This document shows, piece after piece, positions 42,406 to 50,260 of a stretch of 64,000 nucleotides of DNA. The stretch is from Nocardioides immobilis (lineage in GTDB: Bacteria > Actinomycetota > Actinomycetes > Propionibacteriales > Nocardioidaceae), in contig NZ_QXGH01000009.1 of assembly GCF_003515065.1 (NCBI RefSeq), positions 186,001-250,000 on the forward strand, read 5' to 3'. The stretch's first letter is position 1. The number at the start of each line of letters is the position of its first letter. A program made the translations under genes and the position numbers. The notes beneath the pieces are model-generated. The model was given only the letters and a program-made list of their open reading frames with translations. It did not search any database and was not told the DNA's origin.

Positions 42406-43380
42406 TCAGCATCCCCCCACCGGGCCGCAGCGGACCTTGTCAGGGACGTTCTCCTTGAAGAGGAGGTTCGCGAACGGCCCGTCGCCGGTGGCGTTGGCGA
42501 AGTAGCGCGACGTGACCGCCAGGTTGTGCAGTGCCTCGCGCAGCTCCTCGTCACGGGCGGTCAGCACCCCGACCACGGACTCGAGGTCCTGCAGCATCGG
42601 TCGCAGGTCGTCCTCGTTGTCGTCGAGGATCCCGTTGATCGACGCCGTGATCGACGTGATGTCCCGCAACAGGTCCCGGATCGCCTCGCGCCTCCGGACC
42701 AGCTCGCCGATCACGAGGTTGGACTGCTCCATCAGCTGCACCAGGTCGGACGTGCCGTCGGACAGCTGGTCGGAGATCAACCGCGACGCCTCCAGCAGCT
42801 CGGCGATCTGTCCGTCGCGCTGGGTGATGACCCTCGAGAGCCGGGCGATGCCGTTGAAGGCGGGCTTCAGGCGCGGCCCGGCTGCCCGGAGCGTGTCGGC
42901 GACGACGCTCAGCGCCTGGCTGATCTTGACGGCGTCGATCTGGTTGACGGCCTTCGTGCCCTCGTCGATCACGTCCTGCAGGTTGAACGGGACGCTCGTG
43001 TGGGCGATCGGGATCGTGTCGTCGGACAGGTCGCCCTCCCCCCGCGGGGTGATCGCGAGGTAGTGGGTGCCGAGCAGGGTGCCGACCTTCACCTCGGCCC
43101 GCGTCTGCGAACCGAGCTCGATGTCGTCGCTGACCGTGAACTCCACCACCACGTGGTTGCCGTCGACCTTCACGCTGCGCACCTCGCCGACCTCGACGCC
43201 GGCGATCTGGACGCCCTCCTTGGCCCGGAGCCCGGCCGTGTGGCTGAACTCCGCCCGGTAGGTGTGGGCGCCGAACGGGATCACGCTGATCACCAGTACG
43301 GCGGCGCCGAACACGCCCAGCGCGACGAAGGCAGCGATGCCGATCCGGAAGGGCTGGTCACGGTTGAGGAGCATCCTCAT
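42406..43380 (-). CDS. MceC subunit of the Mce lipid-import system
   Basis: The product is 324 aa. It has an N-terminal membrane helix (IGIAAFVALGVFGAAVLVISVIPFG, read in parts), the MCE domain (GLRAKEGVQIAGVEVGEV, LLGTHYLAITPRG) and a long helical domain, ending CGPVGGC. ATG 43380 is favoured because GGAGG lies 7 nt upstream; it overlaps the mceB stop by 4 nt (ATGA). Its role is as a subunit of the heterohexameric Mce tube. Confidence 0.92.
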   Translation of the reverse strand: MRMLLNRDQPFRIGIAAFVALGVFGAAVLVISVIPFGAHTYRAEFSHTAGLRAKEGVQIAGVEVGEVRSVKVDGNHVVVEFTVSDDIELGSQTRAEVKVGTLLGTHYLAITPRGEGDLSDDTIPIAHTSVPFNLQDVIDEGTKAVNQIDAVKISQALSVVADTLRAAGPRLKPAFNGIARLSRVITQRDGQIAELLEASRLISDQLSDGTSDLVQLMEQSNLVIGELVRRREAIRDLLRDITSITASINGILDDNEDDLRPMLQDLESVVGVLTARDEELREALHNLAVTSRYFANATGDGPFANLLFKENVPDKVRCGPVGGC

Positions 43381-44411
43381 CGGCACACCTCCGAGTAGCC
43401 GCCGGGGAGGGTCGAGGTCCTGACCGTGAGAGCGCCGAGGTCGAGATCGAGGTCGCAGAAGTAGAAGGTCAGCGCGTTGCGGTAGGACAGCACCCGCGAG
43501 AGCGTGCCCATCAGGGCCCCGAAGCCGTCGATCGCCCCGGCGAACCGCTCCTCCTCCGAGGCGTACATGTCGAGCAGGGCCTTGGCCTTCTCCACATCGG
43601 CGCTCAGCGGGCCGCGGACGTTGCGCAGGAAGGTCTCGCTGGTGTCGATCACCTGGGAGATGTCGTCGATCGTGCGGCCGAACTCCTTGCGGTGCCGGGC
43701 CAGCCCGGACATGAACGCGGTCAGCTGGCGGATGGTCCCCCGCAGCTCGTCACCCTGGCCGGCCAGGTCGACGAGGACGGGGGTCAACCCGTCCATCACC
43801 TCGGCGAACAGGTCGTCGCGGTCGGCGAGGTAGTCGGTCAGCTGGGCGGTCTGGCCGAGCAGGTCGGCGACCGTGCCGCCCTCGCCCTGGAGGACCTTGA
43901 TCACCGACTCGGAGAGCTTGTTGACGTCGTCGGGCTCGAGCACGTCGAACAGCGGACGGAAGCCGTTGAGCAGGGCGGTCAGGTCGAAGCCGGGGCTGGT
44001 GCGCTCGATCGGGACCGTGTCGCCCTCGGACATCTCGGAGCCGCGCTTGGCCGGCTGGACCAGCGACACGTAGCGCTGCCCGAGCAGGTTCTGGTAGCGC
44101 ATCACCAGCGTCGAGTTGGACAGCAGGGGCTGGTCGGAGCTCAGCGTGAACGTCACCATCGCCGTGCGTCGGGTCTCCTCGTCGACCTCGATCCCGGTGA
44201 TCTTGCCGACCTGGACGCCGGCCACGCGAACGTCGTCACCGAGCCGGAGCCCGCTAACGTTGGCGAACTCGGCGGAGAACTCCCGGTTCTCCCCGTCGAC
44301 CTCGTCGGCCATGGTGTTGGCCAGCAGGACCAGCAGCAGTGCCGAGATCGAGAAGAACGCGATGACCTTGACGTAGACCGCCTTGACCCGGAGCTTGGGC
44401 GCGTTAACCAC
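43377..44411 (-). CDS. MceB subunit of the Mce lipid-import system
   Basis: The product is 344 aa. It has an N-terminal membrane helix (VIAFFSISALLLVLLANTMA), the MCE domain (GLRLGDDVRVAGVQVGKITG, LLGQRYVSLVQP) and helical tail segments. GTG 44411 overlaps the end of mceA by 8 bp. The C terminus ends in a Cys pair (FYFCDLD, EVCR). It is a subunit of the heterohexameric Mce tube. Confidence 0.92.
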   Translation of the reverse strand: MVNAPKLRVKAVYVKVIAFFSISALLLVLLANTMADEVDGENREFSAEFANVSGLRLGDDVRVAGVQVGKITGIEVDEETRRTAMVTFTLSSDQPLLSNSTLVMRYQNLLGQRYVSLVQPAKRGSEMSEGDTVPIERTSPGFDLTALLNGFRPLFDVLEPDDVNKLSESVIKVLQGEGGTVADLLGQTAQLTDYLADRDDLFAEVMDGLTPVLVDLAGQGDELRGTIRQLTAFMSGLARHRKEFGRTIDDISQVIDTSETFLRNVRGPLSADVEKAKALLDMYASEEERFAGAIDGFGALMGTLSRVLSYRNALTFYFCDLDLDLGALTVRTSTLPGGYSEVCR

Positions 44412-45453
44412 AGTTGCCCCCCTGCCGTGAGCCGTAGCGCGGGCAGTCGGCCCGCGTGTAGTCGTCGGGACCGTTGCTGAAGATGTAGCCCTCGACCCGC
44501 GCGTAGCCGTCCTCGAGCACCGACAGCAGCTTGGTCGAGACCTCGCCGGTGGCCAGCAAGGTGTTGCGGACGCCGTCGCGCTCGTCGTTGAGGGTGTCGA
44601 CCAACGTGACGGACAGCGACAGCGCGCGGAGGTAGTCGCGCTCGTGCTCGAGCAGGAAGTCGTGCGTGTCCTGCACGAGCGTGAGGCCGCCATCGAGCAG
44701 AGCGGTGATCTTGTCGCGCCGGTCGACCAGGTTGCCGAGGGTCACCAGCGCGTCGTCCGTGGCATCCAGCAGCTCGGGGGCGTTGCGCGCGACCGCGTCG
44801 AGGTTGACCGCGAGCAGCCGCAGGTCCTCGCGGAGGCGCGGGATCATCGGCGCGAACCGCGTCGTGTATCGGCTGAGGGTGTCGAAGGCGACCCCGAGGT
44901 CGTCGCCGCGCCCGTCGAGCACCGTCGACAGGGTGTGCAGCGCGGTGGCGAGCTCGGCCGGACCGAGCGCGTCGACCAGGGTGTCGATGCTGTCGAGCGC
45001 GCTCTGGAGCTCGAGCGTGCCCTGCGACTCGTCCTGGAGGATGATGGCGTCGGCCTCGAGCGGGTCGCCGCGCTCCTCGCCGGGCGGCAGCACCAGGTCG
45101 ACGTACGACGTGCCGAAGACCGACGCCGGGAGCACCCGGGCGCGCACGCCGCTCGGGATCTGGTCGACCTGGTCCTTGTCGATCTCGAGGTCGAGGCGCA
45201 CCTGCCGGGCGTCGCCCTCGACGGAGGTCACCTTGCCGACGACCATGCCGCGCATCTTGACGTCGACGCCGCCGCGGATCGCGCCGCCGGCCGACCGGAG
45301 CTCGGCCGTGACGGGCACGGCGTCGGAGAACACGCCGTTGAGCTTGAGGGTCATCGCACCGAGGAGCAGCAGGAAGACGGCAAGGACGGCCACCCCCTGG
45401 ATCGCCAGCTGGCTCCGGGTGGGCTCACCGTGGCTGGACCTGAAGATCGCCAT
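44404..45453 (-). CDS. MceA subunit of the Mce lipid-import system
   Basis: The product is 349 aa. It has a short cytoplasmic start (MAIFRSSHGEPTRSQ), a membrane helix (LAIQGVAVLAVFLLLLGAM), the MCE domain (AIRGGVDVKMRGMVVGKV, VFGTSYVDLVLPPG) and a helical region. The C terminus has Cys residues (RADCPRYG, GGNCG). ATG 45453 lies two bases after the yrbEB stop, as in mce operons generally, where mceA follows the second permease gene. Confidence 0.92.
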   Translation of the reverse strand: MAIFRSSHGEPTRSQLAIQGVAVLAVFLLLLGAMTLKLNGVFSDAVPVTAELRSAGGAIRGGVDVKMRGMVVGKVTSVEGDARQVRLDLEIDKDQVDQIPSGVRARVLPASVFGTSYVDLVLPPGEERGDPLEADAIILQDESQGTLELQSALDSIDTLVDALGPAELATALHTLSTVLDGRGDDLGVAFDTLSRYTTRFAPMIPRLREDLRLLAVNLDAVARNAPELLDATDDALVTLGNLVDRRDKITALLDGGLTLVQDTHDFLLEHERDYLRALSLSVTLVDTLNDERDGVRNTLLATGEVSTKLLSVLEDGYARVEGYIFSNGPDDYTRADCPRYGSRQGGNCG

Positions 45454-45455
45454 GG

Positions 45456-46331
45456 CTAACCCGAGATCCTGATGCCGGGGTCGGTGCCGTAGAAGAACAG
45501 CGTGAACAGCATGCTCAGCACGATCACGCTGACGATGCTGGCGCGGATCGCGCGGCCGGTCGCCTCGCCGACGCCGGCCGGGCCACCCGCGGCGTTCATC
45601 CCGTACCAGCAGTGGATCAGCGCCACCACCAGCGTGAACACGAGGATCTTGAGGGTCGAGATCATCAGGTCGCGCCCGGACAGGAACTGGCCGAAGTAGT
45701 GGTCGTAGGTGCCACCGGACTGACCGAACAGGATGGTGACCACCGATCTGGACGCGATCCACGAGCCGATCAGGCCGATGAAGTAGAGCGGCAGGATCGC
45801 CGTCATCGTGGCCGCGACCCGGGTGGCGACGAGGTACTGCATCGGCGGGACCGCCATCACGCTGAGCGCGTCGATCTCCTCGTGCAGCTTCATCGACCCC
45901 AGCTGCGAGGTGAACCGACAGCCGACCTGGGTGGCGAGTGCGAGGGAGGCGATCAGGGGGGCGAGCTCGCGGGTGCTGACGCCGGCGTTGATGGCACCGG
46001 TCAGCGGACCGAGGCTCAACAGCTCGAGGCCGCTGAAGCCCTCGATGCCGAGCGAGGTGCCGGCCGCCACCGAGAGCAGCACCATGATGCCGATCGTGCC
46101 GCCGCCGATCAGGAGCGCGCCGGTGCCCCAGGCGATGTCGGTCAGCTGGCGCAGGTACTCGCTCGGATAGCGCTTGAGCGTGACGGGGATCGAGCCGACC
46201 GCCTTGACGGCGAAGGCGCCGAACGAGCCCAGCCGGGCGAGCACGCTCATCAGGCCGTCGATGACACCGATGACCTGGTCGCCGACCACGCGACCGAGCC
46301 GGCCGCTGCCGAGGTTGCCCGCCGTCGCCAT
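45456..46331 (-). CDS. MlaE/YrbE-type ABC permease, second copy (YrbEB)
   Basis: This 291-aa membrane protein has five to six hydrophobic helices. The MlaE family signature LHEEIDALSVMAVPPMQYLV lies near the middle, and ALATQVGCRFTSQLGS precedes it. YrbEA and YrbEB form the transmembrane channel below the Mce tube; the ATPase (Mkl/MceG) is usually encoded elsewhere and is not in the window. ATG 46331 overlaps the yrbEA stop by one base. Confidence 0.93.
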   Translation of the reverse strand: MATAGNLGSGRLGRVVGDQVIGVIDGLMSVLARLGSFGAFAVKAVGSIPVTLKRYPSEYLRQLTDIAWGTGALLIGGGTIGIMVLLSVAAGTSLGIEGFSGLELLSLGPLTGAINAGVSTRELAPLIASLALATQVGCRFTSQLGSMKLHEEIDALSVMAVPPMQYLVATRVAATMTAILPLYFIGLIGSWIASRSVVTILFGQSGGTYDHYFGQFLSGRDLMISTLKILVFTLVVALIHCWYGMNAAGGPAGVGEATGRAIRASIVSVIVLSMLFTLFFYGTDPGIRISG

Positions 46332-47185
46332 CAGACGAGCCTCTGCGGGACGAGCATCACGTAGATCTGGGTGATGCCGACGTTGACGAGTGCGAGCAGG
46401 ATGACGCTGAGCACCACGGACTGGTTGACCGCGTCCGCCACGCCCTTGGGGCCGCCCCGGGCGTGGAGCCCCTTGTGGGCGGCGACCATGACCGCGATGA
46501 ACCCGAAGATCGCCGACTTGAGCACCGCCATGACCAGGTCGAGGCTCTGGCCGAACGAGATGAACGCCCCCAGGTAGGTGCCGGAGCTGACCGCCCCGGA
46601 GCCGACCACGAGCGCGTAGCCGGTCATGATCGCGGTGGTCGCGACCACGGCGCTCAGGCACACGCCCACGATCACCGCTGCGACCAGGCGGGGGGCGACC
46701 AGCCGCTGGACCGGCGAGATGCCCATCACCATCAGCGCGTCGATCTCCTCGCGGACGGTGCGGGCGCCCAGGTCGGCGGTCACGGCCGCGCCGACGACGC
46801 CGGCGATCATGATCGCCGCGACCAACGGTGCCGCCTGCCGCATCACACCGATGGCGTTGACGGCGCCGATGAAGGAGTTGGCGCCGATCTGGCTGGCGAC
46901 GCCGCCGACCTGGACCGAGACGATCACCCCGAACGGGATCGACACGAGAACCGTCGGCAGGAGTGACACCCGCGTCATGAACCACGCCTGGAGGAAGAAC
47001 TCGTCCCACGAGAACTGGCCGCGCACGATGCCGGTGGATGCTGCGACGGTCGCGTCCCAGGCCAGTACGACGATCTCACCCGCGGTGTTGACCCCCGTCT
47101 TCGCGTGGTCGACGAGGATGTCGACCACGCCGCGAGCGCCGGCTACCGCGCTCGCCACGACATCGAGCTCTTGCTCTCGAACCAC
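46331..47185 (-). CDS. MlaE/YrbE-type ABC permease, first copy (YrbEA)
   Basis: This 284-aa membrane protein carries the MlaE signature VREEIDALMVMGISPVQRLV and ALVNVGITQIYVML at the C terminus. It is the first gene of the Mce operon. GTG 47185 has a GGGGG element about 9 nt upstream. Directly upstream (47217-47252) are two copies of the AACAGGTGCTAAT motif that also precedes the nearby tetR gene, indicating repression by that regulator. Confidence 0.93.
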   Translation of the reverse strand: MVREQELDVVASAVAGARGVVDILVDHAKTGVNTAGEIVVLAWDATVAASTGIVRGQFSWDEFFLQAWFMTRVSLLPTVLVSIPFGVIVSVQVGGVASQIGANSFIGAVNAIGVMRQAAPLVAAIMIAGVVGAAVTADLGARTVREEIDALMVMGISPVQRLVAPRLVAAVIVGVCLSAVVATTAIMTGYALVVGSGAVSSGTYLGAFISFGQSLDLVMAVLKSAIFGFIAVMVAAHKGLHARGGPKGVADAVNQSVVLSVILLALVNVGITQIYVMLVPQRLV

Positions 47186-47216
47186 ACGACAACGGCCCCC
47201 TGGAGTGCCTCGTTCG

Positions 47217-47252
47217 AACAGGTGCTAATCCCAACGCTTAACAGGTGCTAAT
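47217..47252 (-). promoter_or_regulatory. Two direct copies of AACAGGTGCTAAT before the Mce operon
   Basis: AACAGGTGCTAAT occurs at 47217-47229 and again at 47240-47252, a 23-bp period (about two helical turns). The second copy sits in TTAACAGGTGCTAA (47238-47251), which is nearly self-complementary, with four central or flanking mismatches. The core ACAGGTGCTAA also lies before the tetR gene (48718-48728). Position and repetition point to a TetR-type operator. Confidence 0.65.
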
Positions 47253-47337
47253 GGTCACGCAATCCGGAACCATAGCCGAAGTCGGCCCCGCCCGTGAGGG
47301 GCGTCACCGATTGATCCCAACCGGCGGTCCAGGCTCG

Positions 47338-48099
47338 TCAGCCGGCCTGTCGGCGGAGCCGCTCCAGCTCCTTGAGGGTGATGACCCGCGCGGCCGGCGG
47401 CGGCACGATGTCGGCGGCCGCGTCCCAGTCGACCCAGGTGAACTGCGCACCGCCGGTGTCCAGGTCGTTGGCGCGGCGGAGCAGCCGACCGGACTCGTCG
47501 AACCAGAACTCGGTGACGTCGGGGCCCCCGGCCCACTCGGTCGGGTCCGCTGCGGACTCGGTCTGCACCTGGTAGCGGCGGGCCGGCACGCCGCCGACGA
47601 CATCGTCGCCGTTGTAGCGCACCTCGGTGATCGCTTCGCGGAGCAGGTCGATCTGGCTGCGGGGATCGGCCTCCTGCATCACCGAGTCGGCCAGCCCCGC
47701 GTCGTCGGCACCGATGTCGACCCACAGTCCCCGGGACTCGGGGACCAACATGTAGGCGGCACCGCCGACGGTGCGGAGGCTGATCCAGCCACCCTCGACC
47801 TGCCAGTCGGTGATCCGGACGTCGACGTTCATCCCGTCCGCGTCGTACTCGACGACACCGCGACCGCGGAGCCGGGTCGGCCCCTGGACGTCGAAGGCGA
47901 CCTGGGCCGAGGCCCCGTCGACGAAGCTCGCCTCGATCGCGTCGACGAAGTCGTCGACATCGACCCGCTCGCCCTTCTCCGCGTCCTCGAGGGCGGGGAG
48001 GCCCTCCGAGGAGTCGTCGTCGCCGCAGGCCGTCAGGCCGGCGACCATCAGGACCGAGGCAACCAGTACGGCGCCCGCCCGGCCCGTCGTACGGCTCAC
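47338..48099 (-). CDS. LppX/LprG-like lipoprotein
   Basis: This 253-aa lipoprotein has signal peptide GAVLVASVLMVAGLTAC (lipobox LTAC, Cys near residue 25) and an Asp/Ser-rich linker. Its beta-rich body (VAFDVQGPTRLRGRGVVEY, GGVPARRYQVQTES) resembles the LppX_LprAFG family of lipid carriers. Such proteins shuttle hydrophobic lipids across the cell envelope. GTG 48099 overlaps the tetR stop by 4 nt (GTGA), so it is cotranscribed with that regulator. It lies upstream of the Mce operon in the same direction. Confidence 0.82.
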   Translation of the reverse strand: MSRTTGRAGAVLVASVLMVAGLTACGDDDSSEGLPALEDAEKGERVDVDDFVDAIEASFVDGASAQVAFDVQGPTRLRGRGVVEYDADGMNVDVRITDWQVEGGWISLRTVGGAAYMLVPESRGLWVDIGADDAGLADSVMQEADPRSQIDLLREAITEVRYNGDDVVGGVPARRYQVQTESAADPTEWAGGPDVTEFWFDESGRLLRRANDLDTGGAQFTWVDWDAAADIVPPPAARVITLKELERLRRQAG

Positions 48100-48692
48100 C
48101 CGACGACCTCGGGCACCAGCTCGATCAGGCTGACCAACGCGTGGGACAGCACGGTCTGGACCCGGCTGCGGTCGAGCCGGCCCGACTCGAGCCACTCCCA
48201 CAGGGCCTGGTACGCGAACTCACCGAAGCAGGCGACCACCGCGCGGGCGGCCGGTGGCGCCGCGGCCGGGTCGCTCATCGCCGTCGCCAGGACGCTGTCG
48301 ATCGTGCCCTCGTGCATCTCCCGCAGGATCCCCCGGATCACCGGGTCGCTGTGCGAGCCGGTGTGCACCCGGTGCAGCGCCAGGTAGGACTCCCGGTGGG
48401 AGTCCACCTCGTCCAACCACCGGGCGACCACCTTGTCGGCGGCTGCGCCGAGGTCGTCCGACGCCACCAGCCCGCTCAGTGACGGCAGCGTCGGAGTCCG
48501 GACGGTCCGGTTCATCACGGCGAGGTAGAGGTCCCGCTTGGAGCCGAACTCGTGATAGAGCCAACCTCGGTTGACGCCCGCCTCGTTGGCGATCGCGACG
48601 GTCGAGACCTTGTCGTAGTGGTTGCTCGCGAAGTGCCGCGACGCCGCACGCAGGATGCGGTCCCGTCGATCGGTGACGCCGTCGGCTGACAT
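48096..48692 (-). CDS. TetR-family regulator, candidate repressor of the Mce operon
   Basis: This 198-aa protein has N-terminal helix-turn-helix (VSTVAIANEAGVNRGWLYHEFGSKRDLY, about residues 30-57, read in parts) and a helical ligand domain. ATG 48692 follows TAGATT (minus strand, 48705-48700) by 7 nt, so the transcript is probably leaderless. The ACAGGTGCTAA motif at 48718-48728 overlaps the -35 region, consistent with autorepression. The same motif before the Mce operon suggests it controls lipid uptake. It is cotranscribed with the lipoprotein gene. Confidence 0.88.
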   Translation of the reverse strand: MSADGVTDRRDRILRAASRHFASNHYDKVSTVAIANEAGVNRGWLYHEFGSKRDLYLAVMNRTVRTPTLPSLSGLVASDDLGAAADKVVARWLDEVDSHRESYLALHRVHTGSHSDPVIRGILREMHEGTIDSVLATAMSDPAAAPPAARAVVACFGEFAYQALWEWLESGRLDRSRVQTVLSHALVSLIELVPEVVG

Positions 48693-48717
48693 GCGCGCCA
48701 ATCTACAGGGAACCGGA

Positions 48718-48728
48718 CAGGTGCTAAG
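48718..48728 (-). promoter_or_regulatory. Single copy of the ACAGGTGCTAA motif before tetR
   Basis: ACAGGTGCTAA, the core found twice before the Mce operon, lies 25 bp upstream of the tetR start and about where the -35 element should be relative to TAGATT (48705-48700, minus strand). Binding here would block transcription of tetR and the lipoprotein gene. Confidence 0.6.
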
Positions 48729-48740
48729 CCCTGGAGCCGA

Positions 48741-49334
48741 TCAGTCGCTCTCACCGCCCAGCAGGGGCACCAGGTAGCGCGTCGCGAAGGCGCGGGTCGC
48801 GACGTCGTCGTGCATCGGGATCCGGCCTTCCGGCGCCAGCACCAGGCTCAACGCGAGCCGGGCCTGGATCTCGGCCACGATGTCGGCATCCACACCGAGG
48901 TAGCGGCCCTCGGCCTGCAGGTCGCGGATCCAGCCCGCCAGGTAGTCACGGACCATCACCATGATCTGGTCGACCAGCTCGCCCGGGGGCACAGCCCCTC
49001 CGTCGTAGTCGCTGTCGCCGCGGAGCAGCCGGACCAGGAGCTGGCGGTCTGCGACGGTGTGTGCGAAGGCCGTGAAGCCCGCGGCCGCTTGGCCCTCGAT
49101 CGTCGTCTCGTCCGCGAGGGCCGCGTCCACGACCCGGACCACCTTGACCGCCTCGTGCAGCAGCAGCGCCCGGACCAGCTCCATCTTCCGCGGGAACCGG
49201 CGATAGACGGTGGCGACCCCGAGCCCCGCCGCGTCGGCGATCTGGTTCATCGTCGTCCGGCGGACGCCGCCCTCGGCGACGACCGCGTAGGCGGCCTCGA
49301 GGATCCGCACCGTCGCCGGGTCCTCGAGGTTCAT
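48741..49334 (-). CDS. TetR-family regulator divergent from the SDR-P450 operon
   Basis: This 197-aa protein has a TetR helix-turn-helix (TTMNQIADAAGLGVATVYRRFPRKMELV, about residues 27-54, read in parts). ATG 49334 lies 7 nt after TAGGGT (minus strand, 49347-49342), a leaderless layout. It is divergent from the short-chain dehydrogenase gene; the TGATAGA/TCTATCA dyad between them (49366-49392) is the likely operator. It probably represses the SDR-P450-MpaB operon and itself. The ligand may be the operon's substrate. Confidence 0.88.
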   Translation of the reverse strand: MNLEDPATVRILEAAYAVVAEGGVRRTTMNQIADAAGLGVATVYRRFPRKMELVRALLLHEAVKVVRVVDAALADETTIEGQAAAGFTAFAHTVADRQLLVRLLRGDSDYDGGAVPPGELVDQIMVMVRDYLAGWIRDLQAEGRYLGVDADIVAEIQARLALSLVLAPEGRIPMHDDVATRAFATRYLVPLLGGESD

Positions 49335-49365
49335 GTCGCAGACCCTAGCCGCGGAAGCGGCCCAA

Positions 49366-49392
49366 TGATAGATTCCGATGCAGTTTCTATCA
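49366..49392. promoter_or_regulatory. TGATAGA...TCTATCA dyad, putative TetR operator
   Basis: TGATAGA (49366-49372) and TCTATCA (49386-49392) are perfect inverted half-sites separated by 13 bp in the 77-bp divergent gap. The dyad lies close to the expected -35 region of the tetR gene and just upstream of the SDR ribosome-binding site. That position suits simultaneous control of both promoters. Confidence 0.6.
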
Positions 49393-49411
49393 CCTCAGTG
49401 TGGAGGTCCCC

Positions 49412-50260
49412 TTGTCTGAATCCGCCGAGCAACTCAAGGGACGGGTCGTCGCCATCACCGGCGCCGGACGGGGCATCGGCGCGGCCACGGCCGCAGCCCT
49501 CACCCGGGAGGGGGCACGCGTCGCGATCGGCGACATCGACCTCGACATCGCGAAAGCGACCGCGGAGCGGATCGGCGGCGACACCCTGGCGCTCCCCCTC
49601 GACGTCACGTCGGCCGGCAGCGTCGCGGCCTTCATGGACACGGTCGAGTCGAACCTCGGCCCGATCGACGTCTACATCAACAACGCCGGCGTGATGCCGC
49701 TGTCCTGCCTCCTCGACGAGGACGACGCCACCATCGACCGGATCTTCGCCATCAACACCCGCGCCATGATCCACGGCACCCGGGAGGCGGCCCGCCGGAT
49801 GCTTCCGCGCGGGCACGGCCACATCATCAACGTCGCCTCGACCGCCGGCAAGGCCGGCATCGCGGGCAGCGCGACCTACAGTGCCTCGAAGGCAGCGGTC
49901 ATCCAGTACACCGAGGGCGCCTACGCCGAGCTGCACCCGCAGGGGCTGGACTTCTCGATCGTGATGCCGGGGATCACCCGCACCGAGCTGACCGCCGGCG
50001 TCGAGGACATGCCGGCGTTCCGGGCGATCACGCCGGAGTTGGTGGCGGACGCGATCGTCGCCGCCGTGCTGAAGCCGCGGCTCGAGGTCTTCGTGCCCGC
50101 GTCGGCCCGGCCGCTGTTCAACATCACCCGGCTGCTGCCGTTCAGCGTCGGCCAGTGGATCGGCAAGAAGATGGGAGCCGACCACGTGTTCATGGACGCA
50201 CTCGACAGGCCGGAGCGGTCGTCGTACGAAGCCCGGGCAACGGGGAAGGACCCGCAATGA
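49412..50260 (+). CDS. Short-chain dehydrogenase/reductase
   Basis: This 282-aa Rossmann-fold SDR has the cofactor motif TGAGRGIG near the N terminus, NNAG in VYINNAGVMPL, and catalytic Ser and Tyr-x3-Lys (VASTAGKAGIAGSATYSASKAAV). It oxidises or reduces an alcohol or ketone with NAD(P). TTG 49412 is preferred because GGAGG lies 5 nt upstream; a GTG at 49400 lies ahead of that site. Its stop overlaps the P450 start by 4 nt, so it is coupled with P450 and MpaB. Confidence 0.9.
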   Translation: MSESAEQLKGRVVAITGAGRGIGAATAAALTREGARVAIGDIDLDIAKATAERIGGDTLALPLDVTSAGSVAAFMDTVESNLGPIDVYINNAGVMPLSCLLDEDDATIDRIFAINTRAMIHGTREAARRMLPRGHGHIINVASTAGKAGIAGSATYSASKAAVIQYTEGAYAELHPQGLDFSIVMPGITRTELTAGVEDMPAFRAITPELVADAIVAAVLKPRLEVFVPASARPLFNITRLLPFSVGQWIGKKMGADHVFMDALDRPERSSYEARATGKDPQ

